The notes: generated from the sequence alone by a model not told the origin. DNA of 45,128 bases from Bdellovibrio sp. ZAP7 (GCA_945900755.1 CAMDKS010000024.1:1-45128), one strand, 5' to 3'. Positions 16,760 to 26,346 are shown, numbered from the stretch's first letter. Program-made: numbers and translations.

Positions 16760-17407
16760 ATGAGTCAGGTAAAAACAAATGAAAACATTACACTCTATCA
16801 TTATTGGCGATCAAGCTGCTCGTGGCGGGTACGCTGGGCCTTGCAGCATAAGGGGCTCGCCTACACCGACGTCCCAGTAAACCTACTGCAAAATGAACAA
16901 AACAGTCCAAGTTTTCTGGCAAAAAATCCTGGCGGCTACGTGCCTGCGCTGCAAATCAACGCCGGTATTTTTGGTGAGTCCCTCGCTATTTTAGAGTGGA
17001 TCGAAGAAACACATCCGGCCAGTCCACTCCTCCCAAAATCTCCAGCAGACCGCCTTCGCGTGCGTCAAATGTGCCAACATATTGCCAGCGGCATTCAGCC
17101 CATTCAAAATCTGGCAGTTATGCGTCGACACAGCTCCGACCCACATGAACAAGCAAAATGGGCCAGTCATTGGATTGCAACTGGGCTTGAAAAATTTGAA
17201 TCCTTGATCACACCGTTTGCCGGCACCTATTGTTTTGGTGGAGAACTTTCCTTCGCTGATTTGTGCTTAGTGCCGCAAGTCTACAATGCACTTAGGTTTA
17301 ATGTCAGTCTGACACCCTACCCTATTGTCACACGCATCAACGCTCACTGCCTCACACTGCCAGCATGCCAAACCGCTGCGCCGCAGAATCAAACGGGTGC
17401 ATCGTAG
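16760..17407 (+). CDS. maiA: Maleylacetoacetate isomerase-like glutathione transferase (zeta class)
   Basis: A 215-residue two-domain GST. The N-terminal thioredoxin-like domain has the zeta-class motif SSCSWRVRWAL, then PVNLLQNEQNSP and NPGGYVPAL, and the glutathione-binding GESLAILEWIEE. The C-terminal helical domain has QMCQHIASGIQPIQNLAV and FGGELSFADLCLVPQVYNA. Zeta GSTs isomerise maleylacetoacetate to fumarylacetoacetate in tyrosine breakdown. No other genes of that pathway are nearby, so a different GST substrate remains possible. AAGGAAGG precedes the ATG. It ends the dsbD operon and converges on the E2 gene with only 20 bp between them. Confidence 0.85.
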   Translation: MSQVKTNENITLYHYWRSSCSWRVRWALQHKGLAYTDVPVNLLQNEQNSPSFLAKNPGGYVPALQINAGIFGESLAILEWIEETHPASPLLPKSPADRLRVRQMCQHIASGIQPIQNLAVMRRHSSDPHEQAKWASHWIATGLEKFESLITPFAGTYCFGGELSFADLCLVPQVYNALRFNVSLTPYPIVTRINAHCLTLPACQTAAPQNQTGAS

Positions 17408-17427
17408 TTCGATTAAGAGTGTGGGTG

Positions 17428-18762
17428 CTAGGTTGGTTCTTCGGTCCAGCTTTCGAGAATTCGTTTAAACTCGGCCAACCACTTTGCGCCACCTTCGCCA
17501 TCGATCACTCGGTGGTCAAAGGTTAAGGACGCCATCATTATGGGGCGAATGGCTATTTGATCTTGATCGATAACCACAGGCCGTCTGACAATGGCTCCAA
17601 TGCCCAGCATGGCCACCTGTGGCTGGTTGATAATTGGATTTGAGGTTATGGATCCCCAGCCGCCAGGGTTCGTCACTGAAAAGGTGCCGCCCATGACTTC
17701 ATCGGGCTTTAATTTTTTGGTGCGAGCTCTCGCTGCAAGATCTTGCAAGGCGCGACAAATATCTAGTAGTGACTTAGTCTGTGCAGCCTTTATGACAGGA
17801 ACAAGTAACCCGCCACCCGCAGCGTCCCCCAGGGCCACGGCGCAGCCAATATTAATGCTATCTTTCCACAAGATCTCATCACCATCGACCGATACGTTAA
17901 CGATCGGATACTTTTTTATGGCCTCAACTGCGGCACGAATTAGAATCGGCGTAAAGGTTAAGTTGAAACCTTCGCGCGCAGCGAAGGCTACTTTGTGTGT
18001 TTCACGCATAGCCACCACTTGGTGCAAATCAATTTCAAAGGTCGTGGTAACGTGTGGTGAGACGCGAGTGCTTTCAACCATGTGTTCGGCAATTAATCGC
18101 CGCATCTTAGACATTTTCTCGCGACGGACGGCAACCCCCTCTAGTGACTCGATCCCCGAGTTGGTCGCGGTGGAAAGTCGCGCAAGTAACGGGGCCGCTT
18201 GGGCCGCCAACTCCGGAGCCGTGGTTGGATTATTTTGCCAGGCAATCAAATCCTCTTTCGTAATCCGTCCAGCAAGGCCATTGCCCGCCACACGACGGAG
18301 GTCGATGCCAAGATCACTGGCCATTTTTCGAACGAGTGGGGACGAGCGCTTGGTAGAAGATCCCTCGTGAAAAAATCCAGGTTGGCTTGAAGATCCCGAC
18401 GTATTAGGACCGGAGCCACCGCCTGCGGCTCGACTCGGCACTATTTTTTTAGAGGCGGACGCTCCCGCTTTTTTATGACCAGAATTTGTGGGAATTTCTG
18501 AACCCTGCGGTCCGATCCAAGCAATCGTTGCGTTGATTTCGACGGTTGCACCCGCTAAGGCAACTGTTTTTAAGAGCGTTCCAGTCGCAGGTGACGGTAT
18601 TTCTGTGTCCACTTTATCGGTAGAGACTTCAAGCAGTGGCTCGTCCTTTGAGACCGTATCACCCGGCTTCTTCAACCATTTAACAAGAGTGGCCTCGGCG
18701 ATACCTTCGCCCATTGAGGGGAGGATCACTTCTGTTACTGGGCTTACTTCAATTGTACTCAT
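17428..18762 (-). CDS. 2-oxo acid dehydrogenase E2 (dihydrolipoamide acyltransferase)
   Basis: A 444-residue protein from the ATG at 18762 (an in-frame start 51 bp upstream adds unrelated residues). Order: a lipoyl domain with EVSTDKVDTEI (lipoylated Lys50); a Ser/Gly/Ala-rich linker; a peripheral subunit-binding domain (SPLVRKMASDLGIDLRRV, GLAGRITKEDL); and the catalytic acyltransferase domain ending in the active-site motif TFDHRVIDGEGGAKWL. Sequence alone does not settle pyruvate, 2-oxoglutarate or branched-chain specificity. E3 is encoded just upstream; no E1 genes are in the window. Confidence 0.92.
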   Translation of the reverse strand: MSTIEVSPVTEVILPSMGEGIAEATLVKWLKKPGDTVSKDEPLLEVSTDKVDTEIPSPATGTLLKTVALAGATVEINATIAWIGPQGSEIPTNSGHKKAGASASKKIVPSRAAGGGSGPNTSGSSSQPGFFHEGSSTKRSSPLVRKMASDLGIDLRRVAGNGLAGRITKEDLIAWQNNPTTAPELAAQAAPLLARLSTATNSGIESLEGVAVRREKMSKMRRLIAEHMVESTRVSPHVTTTFEIDLHQVVAMRETHKVAFAAREGFNLTFTPILIRAAVEAIKKYPIVNVSVDGDEILWKDSINIGCAVALGDAAGGGLLVPVIKAAQTKSLLDICRALQDLAARARTKKLKPDEVMGGTFSVTNPGGWGSITSNPIINQPQVAMLGIGAIVRRPVVIDQDQIAIRPIMMASLTFDHRVIDGEGGAKWLAEFKRILESWTEEPT

Positions 18763-18850
18763 GGCTCTCTCACTCTCAATAATAAATTCACGGTCCATTA
18801 CTCTGTCACCCAATTAGAGAACTCCGAACAAGCACTACATAGATTAGAAT

Positions 18851-20245
18851 CTACATATGAATCGCCGCACCCAAGGCTGCATGAGCCGCCTCCATGATCG
18901 CCTCACTAAGGGTCGGGTGAGGATGAATCGTATGAGCGATTTCATCAACGGTTGTTTCCAAAACTTTACCTAACGAAAACTCTGCAATCATCTCGGTCGC
19001 GCGAGCGTGGACGATGTGGACTCCCAAAATTTCGCGATATTTGGGTTCGAAAATAATCTTAACGAATCCATCGGTTGCGTCTTCAATTTTGGCCTTAGCC
19101 ATAGGACTAAAAGGCGCTTTACCAATTTTATACTCGATGCCCTTTTCTTTCAGGTATTTTTCGGTCATGCCAATTGAGGCGATTTCCGGATAGGAATAAA
19201 TGGCACTTGGATTTGCATCATAATGAACTTTATGTGGCTTCTTGCCGCCGATGACTTCGGCAGCATTCATGGCTTCCGCACTTGCGGTGTGTGCCAGCAT
19301 GGGAGTTGGGATCACGTCACCAATGGCGTAGATGCCGTCCACGCTGGTTTTGTAGGTGGCCAGGTCAACGTTAATAAAACCACGTTCGGTGGTAAGTCCA
19401 ATCGTGCTAAGACCAATATCATCACTCACCGCCTCGCGGCCAATTGAGACCAACACTTTTTCAAAGGTTCTTGAGCCGTCTGCGGTGGTAAGCACAACAC
19501 CTGCTTTGCCTTTGTCTTCAATGGCGGTAATTTTAGCACCGGTCTCAATCGTTACGTTTTGTTTTTTAATGCAGCGTGTGAGTTCTTTGACTGTTTCCTC
19601 GTCCTCTGACGGAAGTATTTGGGCCATGGCCTCGATCACCGTCACTTGCGTCCCAAAGCGTCCAAAGAGGCTCGCAAATTCGATTCCAACGACACCGCCT
19701 CCGATGATGGCCATCGTTTTAGGTACTTCGGTAATAAATAGAACATCATCTGAGCTCATGATGCCTTTGCCGTTCGTTTTAGCGAAAGGAAGTTGACGGA
19801 CTCGGCTGCCCGTAGCAATCAAGATATTTCTGGCTTCGAGCATCACGGTTTTGCCATCCGCAAGCGTCACGTTTACTTTCCCTTTGCCGGCAATACGACC
19901 ATGCCCCTCAAAGGTTTCGATCTTATTCTTTTTCATGAGGAAACGTAGACCCTTGCGTTGGTCGTCTACGATTTTATCTTTGCGCCCTAAAATTTTATTC
20001 CAAGAGAATTTGGGCGTTCCAGCTTCAAATCCCAGCTCATTGATGTGCTGAAGCTTGTCCCAAGTTTTCGCACTCTCGAGCAATGCCTTTGTTGGTATGC
20101 ATCCAACATTTAAGCAAGTCCCACCGAGGTGCGGAAATTTTTCTACAAGTGCAACCTTGAGTCCAAGTTGCGCGGCTCGAATTGCACCTACGTAACCACC
20201 AGGTCCGGCACCAATTACTACTAAATCAAAGGATTGTGTCGACAT
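18851..20245 (-). CDS. lpdA: Dihydrolipoyl dehydrogenase (E3)
   Basis: A 464-residue flavoprotein that reoxidises dihydrolipoamide on E2 and passes electrons to NAD+. Marks: N-terminal FAD site VVIGAGPGGYVGAIRAAQLG, redox disulfide GGTCLNVGCIPTK, NAD site IIGGGVVGIEFASLFGRFG, YAIGDV for FAD, and the C-terminal catalytic His-Glu pair HTIHPHPTLSEAIMEA. The start at 20245 has GGAG 11 nt upstream; an ATG 24 bp earlier is less likely. It precedes E2 by 88 bp on the same strand, so the two are probably co-transcribed. Confidence 0.95.
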   Translation of the reverse strand: MSTQSFDLVVIGAGPGGYVGAIRAAQLGLKVALVEKFPHLGGTCLNVGCIPTKALLESAKTWDKLQHINELGFEAGTPKFSWNKILGRKDKIVDDQRKGLRFLMKKNKIETFEGHGRIAGKGKVNVTLADGKTVMLEARNILIATGSRVRQLPFAKTNGKGIMSSDDVLFITEVPKTMAIIGGGVVGIEFASLFGRFGTQVTVIEAMAQILPSEDEETVKELTRCIKKQNVTIETGAKITAIEDKGKAGVVLTTADGSRTFEKVLVSIGREAVSDDIGLSTIGLTTERGFINVDLATYKTSVDGIYAIGDVIPTPMLAHTASAEAMNAAEVIGGKKPHKVHYDANPSAIYSYPEIASIGMTEKYLKEKGIEYKIGKAPFSPMAKAKIEDATDGFVKIIFEPKYREILGVHIVHARATEMIAEFSLGKVLETTVDEIAHTIHPHPTLSEAIMEAAHAALGAAIHM

Positions 20246-20450
20246 ATTTAGCAAGGCTCCATTTACCAAAATTAGATTTTAAGTTTATGGAATGTAACGG
20301 AAAATCGACCCCCTTCCTATTCATTTTAGAGCGATCCAAATTGAACTTGCGCAAACCCTCACGCAAATCAATGGCTTGCCCATAAGTCTGAGCATTTTGT
20401 AGGCAGATTGGGCCGTGTTTTGCATTATTATTGCAGAGGCTCAAGCCCCC

Positions 20451-22874
20451 CTACTTTGGCTCGTTCTTCGATAACGCGAGAAGCTCCTGGATGACTGCGT
20501 CGATATGAATTTGAGTTTTAGGACTCGCAGTGTCGTACCAGCGACTATAGTAAAAATAGTTGCGCAGTATCAGTTTGACGTAGGATCGAGTTTCTTTGTA
20601 AGGAATGCGTTCGATAAAGGTCAACCAATCATCGCTTGCAATCGTTTTTTGCCATTTTTGAGTTGCCGCAGTGCCTGCGTTGTAGGAGCTCAATGCAACG
20701 ACTGGGGATTTATAAATATTCATGAGTCTCCACAAATGATGGACCCCTAATGTTACATTGATCTCCGGATCGCGCAGGGCTGAAGGAGTTGCGATCGCTG
20801 ACTGAATCCCGGAACGGGTTGCGTGATCAATATAGCTGTTAGAAAGTTTACCGGCTTCCTGCCGTGCCGTGGCAGGCATTAATTGCATAAGGCCAGTTGC
20901 CCCAACCGGTGACGTCGCATTTTTAGCAAAAACGGACTCTTGTCGCACGAGGGCAAAAACAAAGTCAGGGTCGAGAGTCAGCTTCGCTGATCTATCCTTC
21001 ACAATTTCTGCGTATTTTCTTGGAAAGAGGACGCGTTCAAAACCGACGGGTAACCCCCCGCGATAGCTTCTCGGAATGCTATCGAATATTTTGATCGCAT
21101 CTAGCCAGCTTCCCACGCTATGTAACAGCATTACTTTAACAGATTGCGCAGCATAGTCACTGGAGCTTGACGGAACAATTTCGTCAATCTCACAACGTGC
21201 GGAATCTACGATCCCTGCCTGAACAAATTCCACGGCGCGTGTAACGGCTGCTTGATTAAGCGGAGACAGAGTGCCTTTCATTTTCGAAAAATCAAATCCC
21301 GTTACCCTCGACGGTTCAATGGCGTAGCCCTGACCGGAGCCCTGTTCCAACAAATAATGTCCTATGGCGCCGTAAAAAGTACTATAGTATTCGGAGGCCA
21401 AACGCCGCCACATTTCTCTAGCGAGATCTGGGTGATTCGTTTGCAGGTAGGCTCTTCCCAACCAAAACAAGGCAAAGGCCATGGAACCGACCGGTCGACG
21501 ATCCACATGAACGACGGCTTGTTGGGCCAAAAATGTGGTCAAATACGGGATCATCTCTTGCCATTTTCTCTCCGACGCCAGATTGACAATAATTCCATTC
21601 AATGCGAATTCAAAATCTTCTTGCTCAGGAAATTGGCTTAGGTAGTCAGAAAAGTATTTGTTGGCCATTTCCATTTTACGTTGATCGTCGGCAATTTTTC
21701 CTAACATATAAAACGCTTTTGCTACGATGGCCCGATATTCTGTGGCTGGTTGAGCTTCGGCCAAAATTTCATTATAGGTCGTTGTAGCTGACTCAAGCTC
21801 TGTAGAGATCCATTCTAGGTAACCAATACGAACCTTGGCCCACAGTGCCCCTTCTTTGCCGTACCTTGTGCTTAATGGCGGTGAAACTCGTTCCCAAAAA
21901 TTCCGTTGTGCAACCCGTTTGAGCGGACGATAGCATTTTTCGATTTCAACACCGGTGGCAATGGCCGCAGTCATCGACGTTTTCGAGATTTTTTGTTCGA
22001 GTTTTTTTACGAGAGCTCGTTCCGCTGCCCCACAGTTCTTCCGTGCAAGTTCTCGCCGCGCAGCTACAAACAAGCTGGCGTCACCCATAGTCGACAAATC
22101 ACTATCATCAACCAACCAGCTGAACCTTTGGGCCAGAAGAGGCAAATCCTGAGCTAAAGCTCGAAGTGGCGTAATGACAGCCTGACGCCGCTTCTCTGGC
22201 AATGCTGCCGCCAGTGCCTCCAAATACTGTCGCTTGTGACTGGGTGCACTGTAATTTTTAGACACATTAATTAATTGAATGATTTCCTCATCGCTCATTT
22301 CAGCGATGCGCGTCCGAGTCAGACCTTTGAAGGCGATTTTTTGTGAAGCGCAGGAAGCAACGGGCTCATCTGCAAAGATTTTTGAGCCTAATTCCTCCAC
22401 CCCTTTGGCCAATGGTCGGATGGACCGCCAAGAATAAAATAATTCCGAAAGTAAGACACTGCGTTCACTTTTTGGTTTATTAAGTTCCGCCGCAATGACC
22501 AGTGGAATCTCGTCCAAATTCTTCGCTTCCATAGCGGCCAATTGCGCATTGGATGCCTCTATCGCTGCTGCGGCTTGGGGCGTACTACCTAATAACACAG
22601 GCTCTGGGGCGCTTCTCGTTTCAAGGAGAATGAGTGCCCGAGCGACAGGGTTCTTATTAGCGACCCAAGCAAGGACTTGATCGTTATTCATTTCCGCAAC
22701 GGGAGTCTCGATAACATTGGTGGCTATCCACGCTTCAATTCCAGGATCAAACGCTTCAGCAGGCTTAGCAAGCATAGGCATCCGAGAAGGCAAAGTTATT
22801 GCCTTTGCAGTACCAGTTGCGACTGAAAACGCTGCGATCAATTTAATAAAAATTTTAGAACGTGCGACAACCAC
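20451..22874 (-). CDS. slt: Slt-type soluble lytic transglycosylase
   Basis: An 807-residue exported protein starting at GTG with GGGAGG 8 nt upstream. After a signal peptide comes a long helical-repeat region (about 60-600), like the doughnut-shaped U domain of Slt70. The C-terminal SLT domain has the catalytic Glu646 in LVRQESVFA, then SPVGATGLMQLMPATA and ALSSYNAG. It cleaves the MurNAc-GlcNAc bond to give 1,6-anhydro ends. At 807 residues it is longer than E. coli Slt70 (about 620-645). It may serve wall turnover or assembly of the nearby secretion system and flagellum; context alone does not decide. Confidence 0.9.
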   Translation of the reverse strand: MVVARSKIFIKLIAAFSVATGTAKAITLPSRMPMLAKPAEAFDPGIEAWIATNVIETPVAEMNNDQVLAWVANKNPVARALILLETRSAPEPVLLGSTPQAAAAIEASNAQLAAMEAKNLDEIPLVIAAELNKPKSERSVLLSELFYSWRSIRPLAKGVEELGSKIFADEPVASCASQKIAFKGLTRTRIAEMSDEEIIQLINVSKNYSAPSHKRQYLEALAAALPEKRRQAVITPLRALAQDLPLLAQRFSWLVDDSDLSTMGDASLFVAARRELARKNCGAAERALVKKLEQKISKTSMTAAIATGVEIEKCYRPLKRVAQRNFWERVSPPLSTRYGKEGALWAKVRIGYLEWISTELESATTTYNEILAEAQPATEYRAIVAKAFYMLGKIADDQRKMEMANKYFSDYLSQFPEQEDFEFALNGIIVNLASERKWQEMIPYLTTFLAQQAVVHVDRRPVGSMAFALFWLGRAYLQTNHPDLAREMWRRLASEYYSTFYGAIGHYLLEQGSGQGYAIEPSRVTGFDFSKMKGTLSPLNQAAVTRAVEFVQAGIVDSARCEIDEIVPSSSSDYAAQSVKVMLLHSVGSWLDAIKIFDSIPRSYRGGLPVGFERVLFPRKYAEIVKDRSAKLTLDPDFVFALVRQESVFAKNATSPVGATGLMQLMPATARQEAGKLSNSYIDHATRSGIQSAIATPSALRDPEINVTLGVHHLWRLMNIYKSPVVALSSYNAGTAATQKWQKTIASDDWLTFIERIPYKETRSYVKLILRNYFYYSRWYDTASPKTQIHIDAVIQELLALSKNEPK

Positions 22875-23018
22875 GTAATCGACCTCCCGAGAATGAATCT
22901 CCCAAGGTATCGGTCTATTTTAAAATAACATGATAATGACCCATCATCTTATGCTGTCGCCTAGATACTTTTTGCGAATTTTACGAGAGAATTTACGGAA
23001 TTTTTCTGAAATCCCAAA

Positions 23019-23035
23019 TCAGCCCCTAGGGCTGA
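23019..23035 (-). terminator. Possible terminator after the 223-residue gene
   Basis: Arms TCAGCCC and GGGCTGA with a 3-nt loop lie directly after the TAG stop. The following minus-strand tract, TTTGGGATTT, is a poor U-run, so termination may be partial. Confidence 0.4.
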
Positions 23036-23707
23036 CTACTTAAGAGATACTTTTGCTGATCTTGATTTCGAGGGCCGGCTGGTTAATAGGCGCAAATGAT
23101 TGGACTCACTCTCATCAACCAGGTGACGAAGACAGGTTTCGAGACCAATAGCGGTGCTGGTGTTTCTCAGTAGAATCTGAGCCGAAGCCTTCCAATCGCC
23201 AACCGACACTGCAGCATCTAAACAAAGAGATATTTTATAAATTTGCGCATGCAGTTCACGAATGGCAACTAAGTCTATTGAAGTCGAAACGCCCATATCA
23301 TTCATTCGATCCATCAACTCACAAATTAAGCCTAGATCATCACGAACAGCAAAAAGCTCTGGTTGCATTTCATTTTGTCGAGCTTGCCACAAATGCACCG
23401 CTAGCATTTTAATTCCTCGCAAGATCGCACCTGCAAGTGAGTGAATGGCATCTAAACTTTGAAGCGCCAAATCTTCTGGACTCTCAATACGGATCTCGAT
23501 TCGACTATCAGAATGTAAATCAATCGCAGCGGTCGTCTTGCTGAGGGACCACAAATCAAGAATGTCTTTTTCATCGAGCAGCGCGGAGGTGACCGTTTCC
23601 CCAACCGGAACCAAAACATCATCAATCCAAGTACACAAATCTGCAAGGGTACGAAGCGGAACTGGTACCGGTACTCGCTTTTGGTTTACGATTAAAAAAC
23701 GCAACAT
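23036..23707 (-). CDS. Hypothetical 223-residue protein
   Basis: Not recognised. The first 90 residues look mixed alpha/beta (MLRFLIVNQKRVPVPVPLRT, LADLCTWIDDVLVPVGETV). The rest is mainly amphipathic helices (LDAIHSLAGAILRGIKMLAV, ELHAQIYKISLCLDAAVSVG) and ends in a basic, Ser-rich tail (SRPSKSRSAKVSLK). There is no signal peptide or membrane helix, so it is probably cytoplasmic. AAGGTG lies 4 nt before the ATG. It follows the glycosyltransferase-TPR gene by about 97 bp on the same strand, so a joint role in protein modification or flagellar export is possible but unproven. Confidence 0.75.
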   Translation of the reverse strand: MLRFLIVNQKRVPVPVPLRTLADLCTWIDDVLVPVGETVTSALLDEKDILDLWSLSKTTAAIDLHSDSRIEIRIESPEDLALQSLDAIHSLAGAILRGIKMLAVHLWQARQNEMQPELFAVRDDLGLICELMDRMNDMGVSTSIDLVAIRELHAQIYKISLCLDAAVSVGDWKASAQILLRNTSTAIGLETCLRHLVDESESNHLRLLTSRPSKSRSAKVSLK

Positions 23708-23804
23708 AGTTCACCTTTAAACACGCATCGGTCTTGTTAGTCGCAGGCGCTATACCTCTGCTGCGCAATCTATTGTCCGCGGTACAGCCCGCAAAACACA
23801 GCCC

Positions 23805-25664
23805 TCAACGAGCGTTTGAACTCGTCACGGCTTCGCCTTTTCCACGAATTTGTGCAACCAACTGAAGGGCTCGGACATCGGTAGGGTCGATCGCAAGCAT
23901 TTGTGTTAGCAACATTTCAGCAGCCGTTACATTGCCCGTCTTAAATTCAATGCCGGCTAGCGAAAAGACCATGTTCAGATCTTGCGGCTTGACAGCGATG
24001 TACTGACAAAGTGCGGAGCGAGCATCATCAAAATTATTACGCTCATAAGCAATTTTTACAATTGAAAATACTGCGGGTGAATTTGTTGGGTTAAGACGGC
24101 AAGCGCTTGAAATCCACTTGTTAGCTTCATTAAGCTCTCCGAGACCCTGAAAGGCTAGACCAAGTCCAAAACTCGCCATCTCATCGTTTGGCGCGAGTCC
24201 CACAGCTTTTTGGAAGTGCAGGACGGCTCCATCAAAGCTGGCTCGCGTGAGGGCAACCGTTCCAAGTCCGATATATCCTTTAGCAAGGAACGGATCAATT
24301 GTAATCGCCTTGTTGTAAGCACCTTTAGCAGATGACGGATCGCCCAAACGAGTGAAACAATCTCCAACCATGCGCAGCAAGTTTGCTTGATGATAAAGCG
24401 GAACATTCCTAGCCGCAAATAACATGTCAATCCGATCAACGGCCTCGATGTAGTCACCAGCATTAATGCAGGTCTCCACTTCTATGACCGCACGATCAAT
24501 GGCATTGTAGTCTCGGCGAATTTCTGTTTTTACAACTTCGGCAAGGGCTGCGGTCATTCGGCGAGTTACCCGGTCGCTGTTAAAACGCTGTTCAAAGGTC
24601 GCAGCATTTTTACTTGCAATATTATTTACCAAAGATTTAGCTTCCGCAGCTTTTTCAATGGCCGAAGCTAAGCTATCAATTGATCCAGGACAAAAATCGA
24701 TGCGATGCTTACCAATGTATTCTTCAACAATGGGGCTTCTCGATGCAATAATTGGTACACGATTTACCATGGCACTGACCATACGGTACGGGTCACCCTC
24801 AAGGCGATCATGATGAGGAAGGGTGCTATAGAACAGTGCGTCGCAGGCCATGTGCATGGTATCGAGGGCGTCACGTCCTGGTGCGACAAATATCACGCGA
24901 CCTTTAAGGCCGAGCTTGCTCGCACGCTCATTTAGTTCCTCGGAGGCCGAGCCTACGCCACAAAATGCAATGCGAAGACGGCGCTTAATCGAAGCATTAG
25001 AATTCATCGCTGATTTTGCGGCATGGAGAAGAAGTGTCAAATCTTCTTCCCACTCAATCTGCCCAATATGTCCGATCAAATAGTCGCCTTCTTTCAATCC
25101 CAAAACTTGAAGCGCCTTGCTTCTGCCTTTTTGACTGCGCTTTACGCGTGCTGTAGCAAAGGGCTCGAAAAACGTAATTTTTTTCGTATCAATGCCTTCA
25201 ACAATGAGCGTCTCTCGAGCAGCATTACTCTGAACAATAAAGCAGTCTGCTGCATTGGCCAATTCTTGGCGGATAATACGAAACTGATCTAGGTCCTCTC
25301 CTGGAAAGGGAGTCAAGTTGTCGATCCAAACAGCTAGATGAAAATTATTGCACCATTTTGCTTTTACGGCTTGATAAGCGTAGAGCCCTAAACGCTCCTT
25401 AACGATGACAACATCAAAGCCTACCAATGCTTTTTCAAGACCTGGAAGGTACGTAGGATTCTCATCATGATCGGGAAGGGCAATGCAGCGGAGATCAGCA
25501 AAAGTCGTCGCGCGACTGATATATTCCACAATACTTTCGCTGGTTATTACAAATACGTCATGCGTTTCTTTCAAGAGTTGAAATTGATCAATTTCTTCAA
25601 CTGTTGGAAGCGTTCCGTACACAAGAGCCAACTTAAGTTTTTTGCTAGTGCTGCCTATTGCCAT
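23805..25664 (-). CDS. Glycosyltransferase (GT-B) fused to TPR repeats
   Basis: About 619 residues from the ATG at 25664, with AGGAG 7 nt upstream (a TTG 15 bp earlier is unlikely). Residues 1-360 resemble a GT4-type GT-B glycosyltransferase: the N-terminal half has LKLALVYGTLPTVEEI; the C-terminal half has LIGHIGQIEWEEDLTLLLHA, VIFVAPG and the nucleotide-sugar motif PIIASRSPIVEEYIG. Residues about 400-600 contain TPR units (GDCFTRLGDPSSAKGAYNKA, ALTRASFDGAVLHFQKAVGL, AFQGLGELNEANKW). No signal peptide. TPR-linked glycosyltransferases often modify proteins held by the TPR; flagellin is a plausible target because flagellar genes lie in the window, but this is inference. Confidence 0.82.
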   Translation of the reverse strand: MAIGSTSKKLKLALVYGTLPTVEEIDQFQLLKETHDVFVITSESIVEYISRATTFADLRCIALPDHDENPTYLPGLEKALVGFDVVIVKERLGLYAYQAVKAKWCNNFHLAVWIDNLTPFPGEDLDQFRIIRQELANAADCFIVQSNAARETLIVEGIDTKKITFFEPFATARVKRSQKGRSKALQVLGLKEGDYLIGHIGQIEWEEDLTLLLHAAKSAMNSNASIKRRLRIAFCGVGSASEELNERASKLGLKGRVIFVAPGRDALDTMHMACDALFYSTLPHHDRLEGDPYRMVSAMVNRVPIIASRSPIVEEYIGKHRIDFCPGSIDSLASAIEKAAEAKSLVNNIASKNAATFEQRFNSDRVTRRMTAALAEVVKTEIRRDYNAIDRAVIEVETCINAGDYIEAVDRIDMLFAARNVPLYHQANLLRMVGDCFTRLGDPSSAKGAYNKAITIDPFLAKGYIGLGTVALTRASFDGAVLHFQKAVGLAPNDEMASFGLGLAFQGLGELNEANKWISSACRLNPTNSPAVFSIVKIAYERNNFDDARSALCQYIAVKPQDLNMVFSLAGIEFKTGNVTAAEMLLTQMLAIDPTDVRALQLVAQIRGKGEAVTSSNAR

Positions 25665-25795
25665 GACCATTCTCCTCAAAATTAGTTTTACAAAGGACCC
25701 GAATTTCTCGCTCTAATGCCTTCTTGATATCCTCGAACTCAATCTTTCAATTTTTCATCCGCTTAGTCAAAAAACTATTTAAAAATCTCGTCTAC

Positions 25796-26170
25796 TTACA
25801 CTGGCTTTTCCATTTTCGACTCTTGAATCTGACCTGATTTAAACCGTCCAATCATAGTCTTGACTTTCGCCATTCTCAACATTTCGACTTCCATCTTTTG
25901 CTGTGCCATCACCATCTCGTCTAATAGATCTCGGTCAACCTTTGCAATTTGACCCCAAATCTGCTTTAACTTCGCTTCATTCTCAGCCGTTTGTCCATCC
26001 ATCTGGGCCATGTGATCGGCCGCTCTAAAATTATGGAAGGCGGCTTTTCTCATATTCAAAACTGTGTCGACGTCGTCCCATTGCTCTGATCTAATGAACT
26101 CCAATGCGCGTACGCCCCGTTCCATGTAAACAGTTAGTGCCGTTAAAGCTCGTTCAGGCCAATTCGCCAT
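25796..26170 (-). CDS. Small all-helical protein, possibly FliT-like chaperone
   Basis: A 124-residue, almost entirely helical, heptad-rich protein. The piece LEFIRSEQWDDVDTVLNMRK followed by a long central helix and KVDRDLLDEMVMAQQKMEVE is laid out like FliT-type flagellar export chaperones (about 120 residues with an 'EQWD'-like helix), but similarity is too weak for a firm call. No signal peptide; cytoplasmic. The upstream promoter at 26211-26240 makes it the first gene of a unit separate from the secretion operon, followed after about 130 bp by the glycosyltransferase-TPR gene. It could instead be an unrelated coiled-coil protein. Confidence 0.6.
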   Translation of the reverse strand: MANWPERALTALTVYMERGVRALEFIRSEQWDDVDTVLNMRKAAFHNFRAADHMAQMDGQTAENEAKLKQIWGQIAKVDRDLLDEMVMAQQKMEVEMLRMAKVKTMIGRFKSGQIQESKMEKPV

Positions 26171-26210
26171 AATTAACTAACCCGTTTTCTACAATTGTAT
26201 TCTTTCTATA

Positions 26211-26240
26211 ATTCTACGGCAAGTGGACACGCAATGTCAA
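26211..26240 (-). promoter_or_regulatory. Sigma-70 promoter of the 26170-23036 gene cluster
   Basis: Minus strand TTGACA, an 18-bp spacer and TAGAAT, about 40 bp upstream of the 124-residue gene and outside the T2SS operon. Confidence 0.6.
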
Positions 26241-26346
26241 AAATTTTGAGCCACTTTTGAAAGGTCCCAAAAACTGAGGCCCATAACGCCGTTATCATGG
26301 GTGGTTCCCGTTGCCTTCCAAACCTGCTGAATCGTTTCCTCCCGTC

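Noticed and set aside
17591-18370. 259-codon plus-strand open frame
   Set aside because: It lies wholly antisense to the E2 gene, has biased Ser/Arg composition typical of a shadow frame, and matches no family.
20226-20444. 72-codon minus-strand frame between slt and lpdA
   Set aside because: No good ribosome-binding site and no family pattern; it overlaps the lpdA start. The 205-bp gap is better read as lpdA upstream DNA.
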